A stretch of 24,245 nt of DNA from Burkholderiaceae bacterium (GCA_030151165.1 JASLEM010000294.1:1-24245), one strand, 5' to 3'; shown: positions 1 to 8,459, numbered from the stretch's first letter. The notes: a model not told the origin generated them from the sequence alone. Numbers and translations: made by a program.

Positions 1-2022
1 CTGCCGGGCGTGAACTTCCAGTCGGCCGACCCGCTGGGCAACTACGAGTGGTCGACGCGCTTCACGGTGCGCGCGTTCTCGCAGAACCAGCTGGGCTTCA
101 CCCTCGACAACGTGCCGCTGGGCGACATGTCCTACGGCAACTTCAACGGCCTGCACATCAGCCGCGCGATCGCGGCGGAGAACGTCGATCGCGCCGTGCT
201 GTCGCAGGGCTCCGGCTCGCTGGACACCGCGTCGTCCAGCAACCTCGGTGGCACGCTGCAGTTCTACTCGCGCGCCCCGTCGGAACATGCCGGCCTGGAC
301 GTGCGCCAGACCTTCGGCAACGACGAGGACAAGCGCAGCTACGGCCGCGTCGACACCGGCGAGACCGTCGCCGGCCGCTTCGCGCTGAGCCTGGTCGACC
401 AGGACGCCGAGAAGTGGAAGGGCACCGGCCACCAGCGCCAGCAGCAGGCCAACCTCGCCTGGCTCAAGCAGTTCGGCGACGACCGCGTGAGCGCGTTCTT
501 CAACACCTCGCGCCGGCGCGAGATCGACTACCAGGACATGTCCAAGGCGATGATCGCGCGCCTGGGCTACGACTGGGACAACTACTTCCCCGACACCGCG
601 GCGGCCCTGCAGGCGGCCAACACGCTGTGCGGCAACAACGGCACGAAGTACGACTCGAAGTGCGACGACGCCTACTACGCCGGCGCCGGCCTGCGCAACG
701 ACGAGCTGTCGGGCGTCACCTTCGAGGGCCGCGCGCTGGAGGCGCTGCACTTCACGCTGACCGCCTACCACCACTACAACAAGGGCCAGGGCCTCTGGTT
801 CACGCCCTACGTCGCGTCGCCGGACGGCACGCCGATCTCGGTGCGCACCACCGAGTACGACATCCGCCGCAACGGCGGCATCGCCAACTTCGACTACGAG
901 CTCGGCGCCCACCGCATCAAGTTCGGCCTCTGGCACGAGCACAACGACTTCGACCAGGCGCGCCGCTACTACGCGGTCTCGGCCACGGACTTCCCGTCGC
1001 CGTACGACATGCTGAGCAACCCGTTCTCCACGCAGTGGCAGTACGCGTTCAAGACCCGCACCACGCAGTACTGGCTGGCCGACGACTGGGCCGCCACCGA
1101 CCGCCTGACCGTGACCGCCGGCTTCAAGGGCCTGGACGTGACGACCGACGGCACGCCCATCGTCGGCTCGGACGCGCCGTCGGGCACCGTGCAGTCGAAG
1201 CGCAACTTCCTGCCGCAGGTCGGCGCGAACTTCCAGCTGTCGCCGGCCGACGAAGTGTTCGCCTCGTACTCGCGCAACATGCGCGCGTTCCAGGCCGCGG
1301 CCACCGGCACGACGCCGTTCGCGACCACCAAGGAAGGCTTCGACGCGATCAAGGACACGCTCAAGCCCGAGACCTCCGACACCTTCGAGGCCGGCTGGCG
1401 CACCCACGCCCGCCTGTACGAGGCGACGGTCACCGCCTACCTCGTGAACTTCCACGACCGCCTGCTCAGCGTGCAGCAGGGCGCGGGCATCGTGGGCAAC
1501 CCGAGCGTGCTGTCCAACGTCGGCGGCGTGCGCTCGTACGGCCTCGAGGCCGCGCTGTCGCTGCGCCTGATGCCGGGCGTGAGCTGGTTCAACAGCCTCA
1601 GCGAGAGCAGCTCGAAGTACCGCCAGGACGTCGTCAGCGGCGGCGTGACGTACGACACGCAGAACAAGCATGTCGTCGACGCGCCGACCACGATGCTCAA
1701 GTCGATCCTCGGCTACGACAACGGCAGCCTGTTCGGCGACTTCGGCGTCGACTTCATGTCCAAGCGCTACTACAGCTACACGAACGACGCGTCGGTCGGC
1801 GCACGCACGCTGCTCAACGCCAGCGCGGGCTATCGCTTCCAGCAGATCGCCTTCCTGAAGTCGTCCAGCATCCAGCTGAACATCACCAACCTGGGCAACG
1901 TCCGCTACATCTCGACGCTCGGCAGCAACGGCTTCGTCAACAGCGACCCGAACGGCACGGCGCAGACGCTGCTGCCGGGCGCGCCGCGCGAGTTCACCGT
2001 CACGTTCGCCGGCAAGTTCTGA
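1..2022 (+). CDS. TonB-dependent outer-membrane receptor (5' truncated)
   Basis: This is the C-terminal part (about 673 residues) of a TonB-dependent receptor, an outer-membrane beta-barrel that imports scarce large ligands using TonB energy. The frame is open from base 1, so signal peptide, TonB box and the start of the plug lie outside the window. Visible plug features are the LDNVPLGD segment and the following SRAIAAENVDRAVLSQGSGS stretch. The remainder is alternating polar/aromatic barrel strands with the receptor-type block around residues 450-500 (TFEAGWRTHARLYEATVTAY) and a terminal Phe (FAGKF). A binding protein and ABC importer follow on the same strand, so receptor and importer probably share a ligand. 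The ligand cannot be read from sequence; siderophore receptors look similar. Family assignment is secure. Confidence 0.9.
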   Translation: MPGVNFQSADPLGNYEWSTRFTVRAFSQNQLGFTLDNVPLGDMSYGNFNGLHISRAIAAENVDRAVLSQGSGSLDTASSSNLGGTLQFYSRAPSEHAGLDVRQTFGNDEDKRSYGRVDTGETVAGRFALSLVDQDAEKWKGTGHQRQQQANLAWLKQFGDDRVSAFFNTSRRREIDYQDMSKAMIARLGYDWDNYFPDTAAALQAANTLCGNNGTKYDSKCDDAYYAGAGLRNDELSGVTFEGRALEALHFTLTAYHHYNKGQGLWFTPYVASPDGTPISVRTTEYDIRRNGGIANFDYELGAHRIKFGLWHEHNDFDQARRYYAVSATDFPSPYDMLSNPFSTQWQYAFKTRTTQYWLADDWAATDRLTVTAGFKGLDVTTDGTPIVGSDAPSGTVQSKRNFLPQVGANFQLSPADEVFASYSRNMRAFQAAATGTTPFATTKEGFDAIKDTLKPETSDTFEAGWRTHARLYEATVTAYLVNFHDRLLSVQQGAGIVGNPSVLSNVGGVRSYGLEAALSLRLMPGVSWFNSLSESSSKYRQDVVSGGVTYDTQNKHVVDAPTTMLKSILGYDNGSLFGDFGVDFMSKRYYSYTNDASVGARTLLNASAGYRFQQIAFLKSSSIQLNITNLGNVRYISTLGSNGFVNSDPNGTAQTLLPGAPREFTVTFAGKF

Positions 2023-2029
2023 GGCCGGC

Positions 2030-2096
2030 CGCGCGCCCTGTCACACGGGCGCGCGACCATCACGCCGGGCATTCGCGGATTCGCGGGTGCCCGGCG
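2030..2096 (+). repeat. Two tandem GC-rich hairpins between receptor and binding protein
   Basis: Hairpin 1 has a perfect 9-bp stem, 2030-2038 with 2047-2055 (CGCGCGCCC/GGGCGCGCG), and an 8-nt loop. Hairpin 2 has a perfect 8-bp stem, 2063-2070 with 2089-2096 (CGCCGGGC/GCCCGGCG). Its 18-nt loop holds a direct repeat of ATTCGCGG (2071-2078, 2079-2086). Neither is followed by a T-run, so neither is a classical intrinsic terminator. The position just after the receptor stop suggests an mRNA processing, stabilising or partial-termination element that could set receptor and importer to different levels. That function is inference. Confidence 0.5.
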
Positions 2097-2124
2097 AACT
2101 GCGTTTGAAGATTCCAGAGGGAGC

Positions 2125-3195
2125 ATGTCCATGATCGATCGTCGCCAGGCCGCCAGCCTGTTCGCCGCCGGCCTCTGCGCAGGCGCGTTGCCCGCGCGCG
2201 CGCAGACGGCGCAGCCCACGCTGAAGGATCTCGAGCGCGCCGCGCGCGCCGAGGGCCGTCTCGCCAGCGTCGGCATGCCCGACGACTGGGCCAACTGGCG
2301 CGGCACGTGGGCCGACCTCAAGCGCCTGTACGGCATCGAGCACGTCGACACCGACATGAGCAGCGCCGAGGAGATCGCCAAGATCGAGGCCGAGCGCGGC
2401 AACGCGAGCGTCGACCTCGGCGACGTCGGCTTCGAGTTCGGCGCCATCGCCAAGGCCCGCGGCATCACGCGCGCCTACAAGCCGTCCACGTGGGCGCAGG
2501 TGCCCGACTGGGCCAAGGACGCCGACGGCCACTGGGCGCTCGCCTACACCGGCACGATCTCGTTCGCCGTCAACACGAAGCGCCTGAAAACGGTGCCGCG
2601 CAGCTGGAAGGAGCTGTTCGCGAGCAACGCGCGCGTGCTGGTCGGCGAGGTCGGGCGCGCGGCGCAGTCGAACGCGGGCGTGCTGTCCGCGGCGGTCGCG
2701 CTCGGCGGCGACGAGACGCATCTCGCGCCCGCGCTCGCCGCGTTCGCGCCGCTCGCGAAGCAGCACCGTCTCGTGATGACGAACCCGGCGCCCGCGCTGA
2801 TGGAACGCGCCGAGGCCGACGTGTTCGTGATGTGGGACTTCAACGCGCTGTCGTACCGCGACAAGATCCCCAATGCCGGCGACTACGAGATCCTGATCCC
2901 GTCCGACGGCTCGATCACCAGCGGCTACACGACGATCATCAACAAGAGCGCGCCGCACGCCAACGCCGCGATGCTGGCGCGCGAGTACATCTTCAGCGAC
3001 GCGGGCCAGGTGCAGCTCGCGCGCGGCAACGCGCGGCCGATCCGCGCCGACAGCCTCGCGCTGCCGGACGACGTGCGCAGGAAGCTGATCGACGGCAAGC
3101 AGTACGCGAAGGCGCGCGCGGTGCGCCCGGCGATCTGGACCGAAGAGGTCAAGAAGCTGCCGCGCGCGTGGCAGCACGACGTGATGGACGCGTGA
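2125..3195 (+). CDS. Periplasmic substrate-binding protein of an ABC importer
   Basis: This 356-residue extracellular solute-binding protein resembles the family that includes iron(III), thiamine, polyamine and 2-aminoethylphosphonate binding proteins. The N-terminus is a Tat-like signal: Asp-Arg-Arg near residue 5, a hydrophobic AASLFAAGLCAGA core, and probable cleavage after ARA near residue 28. Mature features include LASVGMPDDWANWRGTW at the start and the hinge-type segment YTGTISFAVNTKRL. It delivers ligand to the two permeases downstream. An ATG at 2131 is an alternative start and is better spaced from GGGAG at 2119-2123; the choice barely alters the signal peptide. The stop overlaps the next start (TGATG). 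The ligand is not identifiable from sequence, but the hydrolase gene inserted before the permeases hints at a phosphorus-containing ester. Confidence 0.85.
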   Translation: MSMIDRRQAASLFAAGLCAGALPARAQTAQPTLKDLERAARAEGRLASVGMPDDWANWRGTWADLKRLYGIEHVDTDMSSAEEIAKIEAERGNASVDLGDVGFEFGAIAKARGITRAYKPSTWAQVPDWAKDADGHWALAYTGTISFAVNTKRLKTVPRSWKELFASNARVLVGEVGRAAQSNAGVLSAAVALGGDETHLAPALAAFAPLAKQHRLVMTNPAPALMERAEADVFVMWDFNALSYRDKIPNAGDYEILIPSDGSITSGYTTIINKSAPHANAAMLAREYIFSDAGQVQLARGNARPIRADSLALPDDVRRKLIDGKQYAKARAVRPAIWTEEVKKLPRAWQHDVMDA

Positions 3196-4004
3196 TGACG
3201 ACATCGACGCCCGTCACGCCGCGCCGCCTCGCCGTGATCCTCGCCGACGGCCTGCGCGACGACACCGCGCGCCGCTGCATGGGCTTCTTCCTCGCGCTGG
3301 AGGAAGCCGGCTGCGCGCACTGGTCGACGCTGCGCTGCGAGCTGCCGAGCCTGTCGCGCCCGCTCTATGCGACGGTCGTCAGCGGGCGCCGGCCGCTCGA
3401 GCACGGCATCGTCAGCAACGAGCAGCACGGCGTGCGCTGCGACGACACGCTGTTCGACGACGTCGCCGCCGCCGGCAAGACGAGCGCGGTCGCCGCGTAC
3501 GACTGGTTCTACGAGCTGCTCGCCGGCGTGAAGTTCGACCCGTCGCGCCATCGCGCCGCGGCCGTCGCCGAGCGCGGCGTGACGGCCGGCTGCTGGTACT
3601 TCGAGGACGAGTACCCCGACTCGCACCTCGTCGCCGACGCCGAGGACCTGCGCCGCCGCGTCGAGCCCGACCTGCTGTTCGTGCATCCGATGGGCCTGGA
3701 CAACGCGGGCCACGTGCACGGCGGCGAGTCGTCGGCCTACGACCTCGCCGCGCGCAAGCTGGACATGACGCTGGCGCTGGTCGTCCCCGGCTGGCTCGCG
3801 CTCGGCTACGACGTCGTGCTGACCAGCGACCACGGCATGAGCGCGGACCGCATGCACGGCGGCGGCGCGCGCGAGGAACGCGAGGTGCCGTTCGTGTGGG
3901 TGCCGAGCGACCCCGCGCATGCCGACGCGACGCGCGCGCCGGCGCAGTGGCCGGCGACCCAACTCGAGATCCGACGCTTCCTCGCGTCGCGGCTCGGCGC
4001 ATGA
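3195..4004 (+). CDS. Alkaline phosphatase superfamily hydrolase (NPP/phosphonoacetate-hydrolase-like), cytoplasmic
   Basis: This 269-residue protein has the metal-binding pattern of the alkaline phosphatase / nucleotide pyrophosphatase-phosphodiesterase superfamily. Asp18 lies in ILADGLRDD, the nucleophile segment is PSLSRPLYATVVSG (residues 51-64), then comes PLEHGIVSN, then LDNAGHVHG with the Asp and His metal ligands, and LTSDHGM with a further Asp-His pair. Aligned on the VSG motif, the nucleophile position is Ser54, where NPPs and phosphonoacetate hydrolases usually carry Thr. There is no signal peptide, so it acts in the cytoplasm. It starts inside the binding protein's stop codon and ends inside the first permease's start codon, so it belongs to the transport operon. 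It probably cleaves the imported compound. Phosphomonoesterase, phosphodiesterase or C-P hydrolase activity cannot be separated by eye. Confidence 0.8.
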   Translation: MTTSTPVTPRRLAVILADGLRDDTARRCMGFFLALEEAGCAHWSTLRCELPSLSRPLYATVVSGRRPLEHGIVSNEQHGVRCDDTLFDDVAAAGKTSAVAAYDWFYELLAGVKFDPSRHRAAAVAERGVTAGCWYFEDEYPDSHLVADAEDLRRRVEPDLLFVHPMGLDNAGHVHGGESSAYDLAARKLDMTLALVVPGWLALGYDVVLTSDHGMSADRMHGGGAREEREVPFVWVPSDPAHADATRAPAQWPATQLEIRRFLASRLGA

Positions 4005-4831
4005 ACCTCGGCCGACGCACGGCGTGGCTGGCGGCGCTGCCGCTGCTGGCGGTGGTGGGCGTCGCCGTGCTGCTGCCCTTCGCGTGGCGCACTGGCGGCT
4101 TCGTCGCCGACTGCGTGCGCGGCGACGACTGCGCGCTGCGCGAGCTCGTCTCCGACGCGTACTACGCGAAGGCCGTCTTCAACACGGTGTGGATCGCGGG
4201 CGTGTCGTCGCTCGTGGCGCTCGTGATCGGCGGCGGCGCGGCCGTCGCGCTCGCGGAGCGGCCGGCGTGGCGGCGCGCGAGCTCGGTGCTCGCGAGCCTG
4301 GGCGCGAACTTCGCCGGCGTGCCGCTGGCGCTCGCGTTGACGCTGCTGTTCGGCGCGCAGGGCGTCGTGCGCCAGGCGCTCGCGCAGGCGGGTGTCGCGT
4401 TGCCGTTCGACCTCGACGGCAACGGCGGCCTGCTGGTCGCGTATCTCTGCTTCCAGGTGCCGCTCGCGTGCCTGATGCTGCTCGCGCCGGTGCAGATGCT
4501 CGAAGGCGGCCTGAAGGACGCCGCGGCCACGCTCGGCGCGTCGCCCGCGCTGTTCTGGCGGCGCGTCGGCCTGCCGGTGCTGCTGCCCAGCCTGGTCGAG
4601 GTCGGCAGCCTGCTGTTCGCGAACGCGGCCGCCGCGTACGCGACGCCGTTCGCGTTGTCCGGCACCGCGGCCAACGTGCTCGCGGTGCGCATCGCGGCAC
4701 TCGTCAGCGGCGACATCTTCGCGCAGCCCGCGTTGTCGTCGCTGCTCGCGTTGATCATGTTCGGCGTGCTGGTCGCGGTGATCGGCGGCGCGAGCCTGCT
4801 GGCGCGCCGGCTGCGCGAGGCCGACCGATGA
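4001..4831 (+). CDS. ABC importer permease, first subunit
   Basis: This 276-residue inner-membrane permease of the binding-protein-dependent (BPD) class has about six hydrophobic segments. They begin with LAALPLLAVVGVAVLLPFAW near the N-terminus and include VWIAGVSSLVALVIGGGAAVA. The EAA loop that contacts the ATPase is DAAATLGASPALFWRRVGLP, roughly residues 169-188, a good match to the EAAxxxGAS...LP pattern. It starts four bases before the hydrolase stop (ATGA) and ends with the same overlap into the second permease. Translational coupling points to a heterodimeric channel with that protein. Family assignment is secure; the substrate is unknown. Confidence 0.88.
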   Translation: MNLGRRTAWLAALPLLAVVGVAVLLPFAWRTGGFVADCVRGDDCALRELVSDAYYAKAVFNTVWIAGVSSLVALVIGGGAAVALAERPAWRRASSVLASLGANFAGVPLALALTLLFGAQGVVRQALAQAGVALPFDLDGNGGLLVAYLCFQVPLACLMLLAPVQMLEGGLKDAAATLGASPALFWRRVGLPVLLPSLVEVGSLLFANAAAAYATPFALSGTAANVLAVRIAALVSGDIFAQPALSSLLALIMFGVLVAVIGGASLLARRLREADR

Positions 4832-5625
4832 CGCGCGTCGCCGTCCCCTGGTCGCGCGTCGCGCTGGCCGCGACGTGGCTGCTCGCGCTGCTGCCGCCCG
4901 CGGCGGTCGCGCTGTACGCGTTCTCGGCGCGCTGGGACAGCGGCCTGCTGCCGCAAGGCGCGACGCTCGCGTGGTTCGCGGAGATCGTGCGCACGCCGCG
5001 CGTGCAGGCGGCGATCGGGCAGACGCTGCTGCTGTCGTTCGCGAGCGCGGTGCTGACGCTCGGGGTCGGCGGCACGGCGAGCGTCGTCGCGCGGCTGTCC
5101 TCGCCGCGCCTGCTCGCGCTGCTGGACACGCTCTCGCTGCTGCCGTACGCGATCCCGCCGGTGGTGATCGCGATCGGCGCGCTCGAGCTGTTCGTCGGCC
5201 GGCTCGGCGCGTGGCTCGACCTGCGCGTGGTCTACGTCGTCGTCGTCTCGCCGCTGCTGTTCCCGCTGCTGCACAAGACGCTCGGCGCCGCGATGCAGCA
5301 GCTCGACGCGCCGCAACTGCTCGAGGCCGGCCGGACGCTGGGCGCCAGCGACGGCACGACGCTGCGCCGCGTGCTGCTGCCGCTGCTCGCGCCCGCGTTC
5401 ACGGCGGCGCTGCTGCTGTGCTGGGTCACGGCGGCGATGGAGTTCGCGATCGCCAACCTGATGCTGGGCGGGTCGATCGAGATGCTGCAGCCGTTGATGA
5501 ACAGCATGCGGACGGTGAACGGGCACCTGTCGGCCGCGCTGGTGGTGTCGAGTTTCGCGGTCGTGACCGTGATGGGATCGGTGGTCGAAGGATGGATGGC
5601 ATGGAACGCACGCAGGAACTCGTAG
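4828..5625 (+). CDS. ABC importer permease, second subunit
   Basis: This 265-residue inner-membrane permease of the BPD transport family is the likely partner of the preceding one. About six membrane segments are visible, starting with VALAATWLLALLPPAAVALY. The EAA loop EAGRTLGASDGTTLRRVLLP contacts the nucleotide-binding subunit. In iron and phosphonate importers the two permeases are often fused; here they are separate short proteins, as in PhnU/PhnV-type or polyamine-type systems. The gene overlaps its upstream neighbour by four bases, and the ATPase gene begins 25 bases before its stop. The role as transmembrane subunit is clear; the ligand is not. Confidence 0.88.
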   Translation: MTRVAVPWSRVALAATWLLALLPPAAVALYAFSARWDSGLLPQGATLAWFAEIVRTPRVQAAIGQTLLLSFASAVLTLGVGGTASVVARLSSPRLLALLDTLSLLPYAIPPVVIAIGALELFVGRLGAWLDLRVVYVVVVSPLLFPLLHKTLGAAMQQLDAPQLLEAGRTLGASDGTTLRRVLLPLLAPAFTAALLLCWVTAAMEFAIANLMLGGSIEMLQPLMNSMRTVNGHLSAALVVSSFAVVTVMGSVVEGWMAWNARRNS

Positions 5626-6617
5626 TCAGGCAGGCGACGCTCGCCCTCGGCGGACGCGCCGTGCTGCGCGGCATCGATCTCGAGCTCGCGCGCGGCGAGG
5701 TCGTCGCGCTGCTCGGCGCGTCGGGCTGCGGCAAGACGACGCTGCTGCGTTCGGTCGCCGGCCTCGCGTCGCTCGACGAGGGCCGCATCGAGATCGGCGG
5801 GCGCGACGTCACGCGCGCGAGCGCGCAGCAGCGCGGCGTCGGCGTGGTGTTCCAGCATTACGCGCTGTTCCCGAACCTGTCCGTGCTCGAGAACGTGAAG
5901 TTCGGCCTGCTCGCCGACGGCGCCGACCCGGCGCGCGCGACCGCGCGGGCCGAGTCGCTGTTGCAGCTCGTCGAGCTCGAGGTCCACCGCGACAAACGTC
6001 CCGCGCGGCTGTCGGGTGGGCAGCGCCAGCGCGTCGCGCTCGCGCGGGCGCTGGCGCGCGAGCCCTCGCTGCTGCTGATGGACGAGCCGTTCTCGGCGCT
6101 CGACGAATCCTTCCGCGTGCCGCTGCGCCGCTCGTTCCGCCGCCTGCAGCGCCAGCTCGACCAGAGCTGCCTGCTCGTGACGCACGACCGCGAGGAAGCC
6201 TTCGAGCTGGCCGACCGCGTCGCCGTGATGTTCGACGGCCGCATCGCCCAGTGCGACACCCCGGCCGCGCTGTGGCGCAAGCCCGCCTCGCGCCAGGTCG
6301 CGGCCTTCCTCGGCGCGTTCAACCTGGTCGACGCGCGCCACGCGCCGGGTGCGCTGGTCGCCAGCACCGGCTGGTGGGCGGCGCCGGTCGACGCGGCGCG
6401 GGTCGTGTCGACGACGGAGGGCGCGGGCGACGCGCTCGTGCTCGAGGCGCGGGTCGTCGACAGCTACTTCGGCCAGCAGCGTGTCACGGTCGACCTGCTG
6501 ACAGATGCTGGCGACGCGTTGACCGTCTCGCGCGCGCACGACGCGCCGGCGCTGCTCCCCGGTGAGCGCGTGCGCGTCGCGATGGACGCCGCGTCGCTGC
6601 AGTACCTCGCGGACTGA
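5601..6617 (+). CDS. ABC importer ATPase with C-terminal TOBE domain
   Basis: This 338-residue nucleotide-binding subunit powers the importer. Walker A is GASGCGKT (residues 39-46), the Q-loop lies in VVFQHYALFP, the signature is LSGGQ (137-141), Walker B is LLLMDE (157-162) and the switch His is His195. The region after about residue 270 (LEARVVDSYFGQQRVTVDL, LLPGERVRVAM) fits a TOBE substructure, as in spermidine/iron/AEP-class ATPases. ATG at 5601 is preferred over 5592 because GAAGGA at 5587-5592 is then well spaced. It closes the operon; the next gene is convergent, only 10 bases away, and I see no intrinsic terminator between them. Confidence 0.9.
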   Translation: MERTQELVVRQATLALGGRAVLRGIDLELARGEVVALLGASGCGKTTLLRSVAGLASLDEGRIEIGGRDVTRASAQQRGVGVVFQHYALFPNLSVLENVKFGLLADGADPARATARAESLLQLVELEVHRDKRPARLSGGQRQRVALARALAREPSLLLMDEPFSALDESFRVPLRRSFRRLQRQLDQSCLLVTHDREEAFELADRVAVMFDGRIAQCDTPAALWRKPASRQVAAFLGAFNLVDARHAPGALVASTGWWAAPVDAARVVSTTEGAGDALVLEARVVDSYFGQQRVTVDLLTDAGDALTVSRAHDAPALLPGERVRVAMDAASLQYLAD

Positions 6618-6627
6618 CGGTAGCGGC

Positions 6628-8397
6628 TCAGCGCTGCGACAGCGTCCCGGCCGGGTCGGTCAGGAACCACGACGTGCCGGTGTGCGTCGTGCCGACGCGG
6701 CCGTCCTTCGCGAGCTTGTTCAGGTGCGCCCGCAGCGTCCGCTTGGCGACGCCGTGCAGGTGCGGCTCGACGTCGTCGTAGACGCGGCGCAGCAGCTCGT
6801 CGATCTCGATGACGCCGCTCGCGCGCAGCACGTCCAGCACCTTGGCCTCGCGGCGCACGCGGTGGTCGACGAGCGCGCGGATCGCGCGCGCCGGGTGCGC
6901 CATCAGGAAGCCGTGGCCGGGCGCGAGCCATTCGAGCTCGCCGGTCTCGTTGCGCAGCAGGCGGCGCAGCGAGGCGAGGTAGGCGCGCATGTCGCCGTCC
7001 GGCGGCGCGATGACGACGGTCGAGCCCTGCATCACGTGGTCGCCGGTGAACAGCGTGTGCTCCTGTTCGAGCACGAAGCACAGGTGGTTCGACGCGTGGC
7101 CCGGGGTGTGGATCACGCGCAGCGAGGTGGCGGGGCCGAGCTCCAGGCGCTGGCCGTCCTCCAGCTCGTAGTCGGGCTTGAAGGTCTCGTCCTGGAACTG
7201 GAAGTGGTCGGGCCGGCGACCGAACACCGGCGCGCCGGTCTCGGTGCGCAGCGCGTTGGCGGCGGGCGAGTGGTCGATGTGCGTGTGCGTGACGACGATC
7301 CAGCGGATCGGCCCCGGCGCCGCGGCGAGGATGGCCTGCAGGTGCCCGGCGTCGTCCGGGCCCGGGTCGATCACGGCCCAGTGGCTCTGCGCGTCCTCGG
7401 CGTGGCCGGTGCCGACCAGGTAGGTGTTGGTGCCCGGCCCGGTCATCAGGCTCGCGTTCGGCGCGGTGACACGGATCACGCGGCGCGACAGCCGCACCGC
7501 GCAGCCCGGCACGATGTCGCAGTACGCGGGCGAGGTGCCGAGCGGGTCGAGCCGGCGGATCTCGGCCCAGGCCGGCTCGTCCGGGTTGACCGGGCGCAGG
7601 CCGTGGGCATCCATGCCGACGTGCGGCTGCTGGCGCGGGACGCGCGCGAGCACGCGCGCCCACGCCATCACGGCCGCGGCGCTCGCGTGCTGCGCCATCA
7701 GCGACAGCGTCTTGCGCGTCGGGTTCATCAGCTTGAGCGGCGGCTCCTGCGACAGCGCGTCGGCGGGCCGGATCCACACGTGCTCGAGCACCTCGACGCC
7801 GTCCGGCCGCGCCTCCTGGCCCGGTGGCGCCTCGGCGACGAAGAAGCGCACGTCGAAGCGCTTGTCGTAGCCGACCGGCGTCACCCAGTGGCTGATGTAG
7901 GCGACGCCGTCGGTGTCCAGCCGCAGCCGGTTGCGCGTGCACAGGTCGTGCAGCGAGCGTTCCTTGCGCGTCATCGGCGCGCGCCAGTCCTGCAGCGCGT
8001 TGGCCGCGAACGGGCCGGCCGGGTGGCCGCGCGCGTCGACGGCGAGCAGCAGCCCGCATTCCTCGAAGGTCTCGCGCAGCGCCGCGATCATGAAGTCGAG
8101 GCCACCGGCCGGGATCGCCATGCGCGCGCTGGCGGCGATGTCGTCGGGGCCGGTGCACAGCTCGCGGCAGCTGCGGTCGCTGCGATCGACCAGGCCGCCC
8201 GGGAACACCCAGGCGCCGCCGGTGCGGTCGCCGCGGTCGTCGCGCTTGAGCAGCAGCACCTCGGGGCCGTGCGCGCCATCGCGCACGAGCACCAGCGTGC
8301 TCGACGCGCGCGGCGGCCGCGCGACCGGCGTCGGGGCGGGCGTGGTGTCGACGAAGGGAGGGTTGGCGCCGTCTAGCGGCGTCCGGGACGAGGTCAT
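6628..8397 (-). CDS. Nudix hydrolase-metallo-beta-lactamase fusion with winged-helix tail
   Basis: This 589-residue protein has three parts. Residues about 32-215 are a Nudix domain: GGAWVFPGG (60-68) and RETFEECGL (108-116), separated by an insertion of about 26 residues that splits the Nudix box as in NUDT19-type (RP2-like) proteins. Residues about 300-500 are a metallo-beta-lactamase fold with HTHIDH (371-376), His434 in TPGHASNH, Asp453 in FTGDH and His495 in LAPGHG, a full two-metal site. Residues about 510-589 resemble the winged-helix tail of LACTB2-like enzymes. Nudix proteins split nucleoside diphosphate or acyl-CoA linkages, and the MBL half suggests a thioester or phosphodiester substrate; neither is proven. 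The start is the first ATG downstream of the Lrp gene with sensible domain content; no strong Shine-Dalgarno is seen. Confidence 0.88.
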   Translation of the reverse strand: MTSSRTPLDGANPPFVDTTPAPTPVARPPRASSTLVLVRDGAHGPEVLLLKRDDRGDRTGGAWVFPGGLVDRSDRSCRELCTGPDDIAASARMAIPAGGLDFMIAALRETFEECGLLLAVDARGHPAGPFAANALQDWRAPMTRKERSLHDLCTRNRLRLDTDGVAYISHWVTPVGYDKRFDVRFFVAEAPPGQEARPDGVEVLEHVWIRPADALSQEPPLKLMNPTRKTLSLMAQHASAAAVMAWARVLARVPRQQPHVGMDAHGLRPVNPDEPAWAEIRRLDPLGTSPAYCDIVPGCAVRLSRRVIRVTAPNASLMTGPGTNTYLVGTGHAEDAQSHWAVIDPGPDDAGHLQAILAAAPGPIRWIVVTHTHIDHSPAANALRTETGAPVFGRRPDHFQFQDETFKPDYELEDGQRLELGPATSLRVIHTPGHASNHLCFVLEQEHTLFTGDHVMQGSTVVIAPPDGDMRAYLASLRRLLRNETGELEWLAPGHGFLMAHPARAIRALVDHRVRREAKVLDVLRASGVIEIDELLRRVYDDVEPHLHGVAKRTLRAHLNKLAKDGRVGTTHTGTSWFLTDPAGTLSQR

Positions 8398-8459
8398 GGT
8401 CGCAATGATGCCCGTTGAGCGAAGGCCAGCGGATGAAAGGTCATCGGTCGGCGGCCGCT

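Noticed and set aside
2041..3204. 387-codon minus-strand frame antisense to the binding protein
   Set aside because: Low-complexity Arg/Val/His translation typical of GC-rich antisense frames; the plus-strand frame has a signal peptide and family features.
4875..5600. Upstream extension of the ABC ATPase frame through the second permease
   Set aside because: The extension is an Arg/Ala-rich shadow of the permease gene; ABC homology begins just after 5601.
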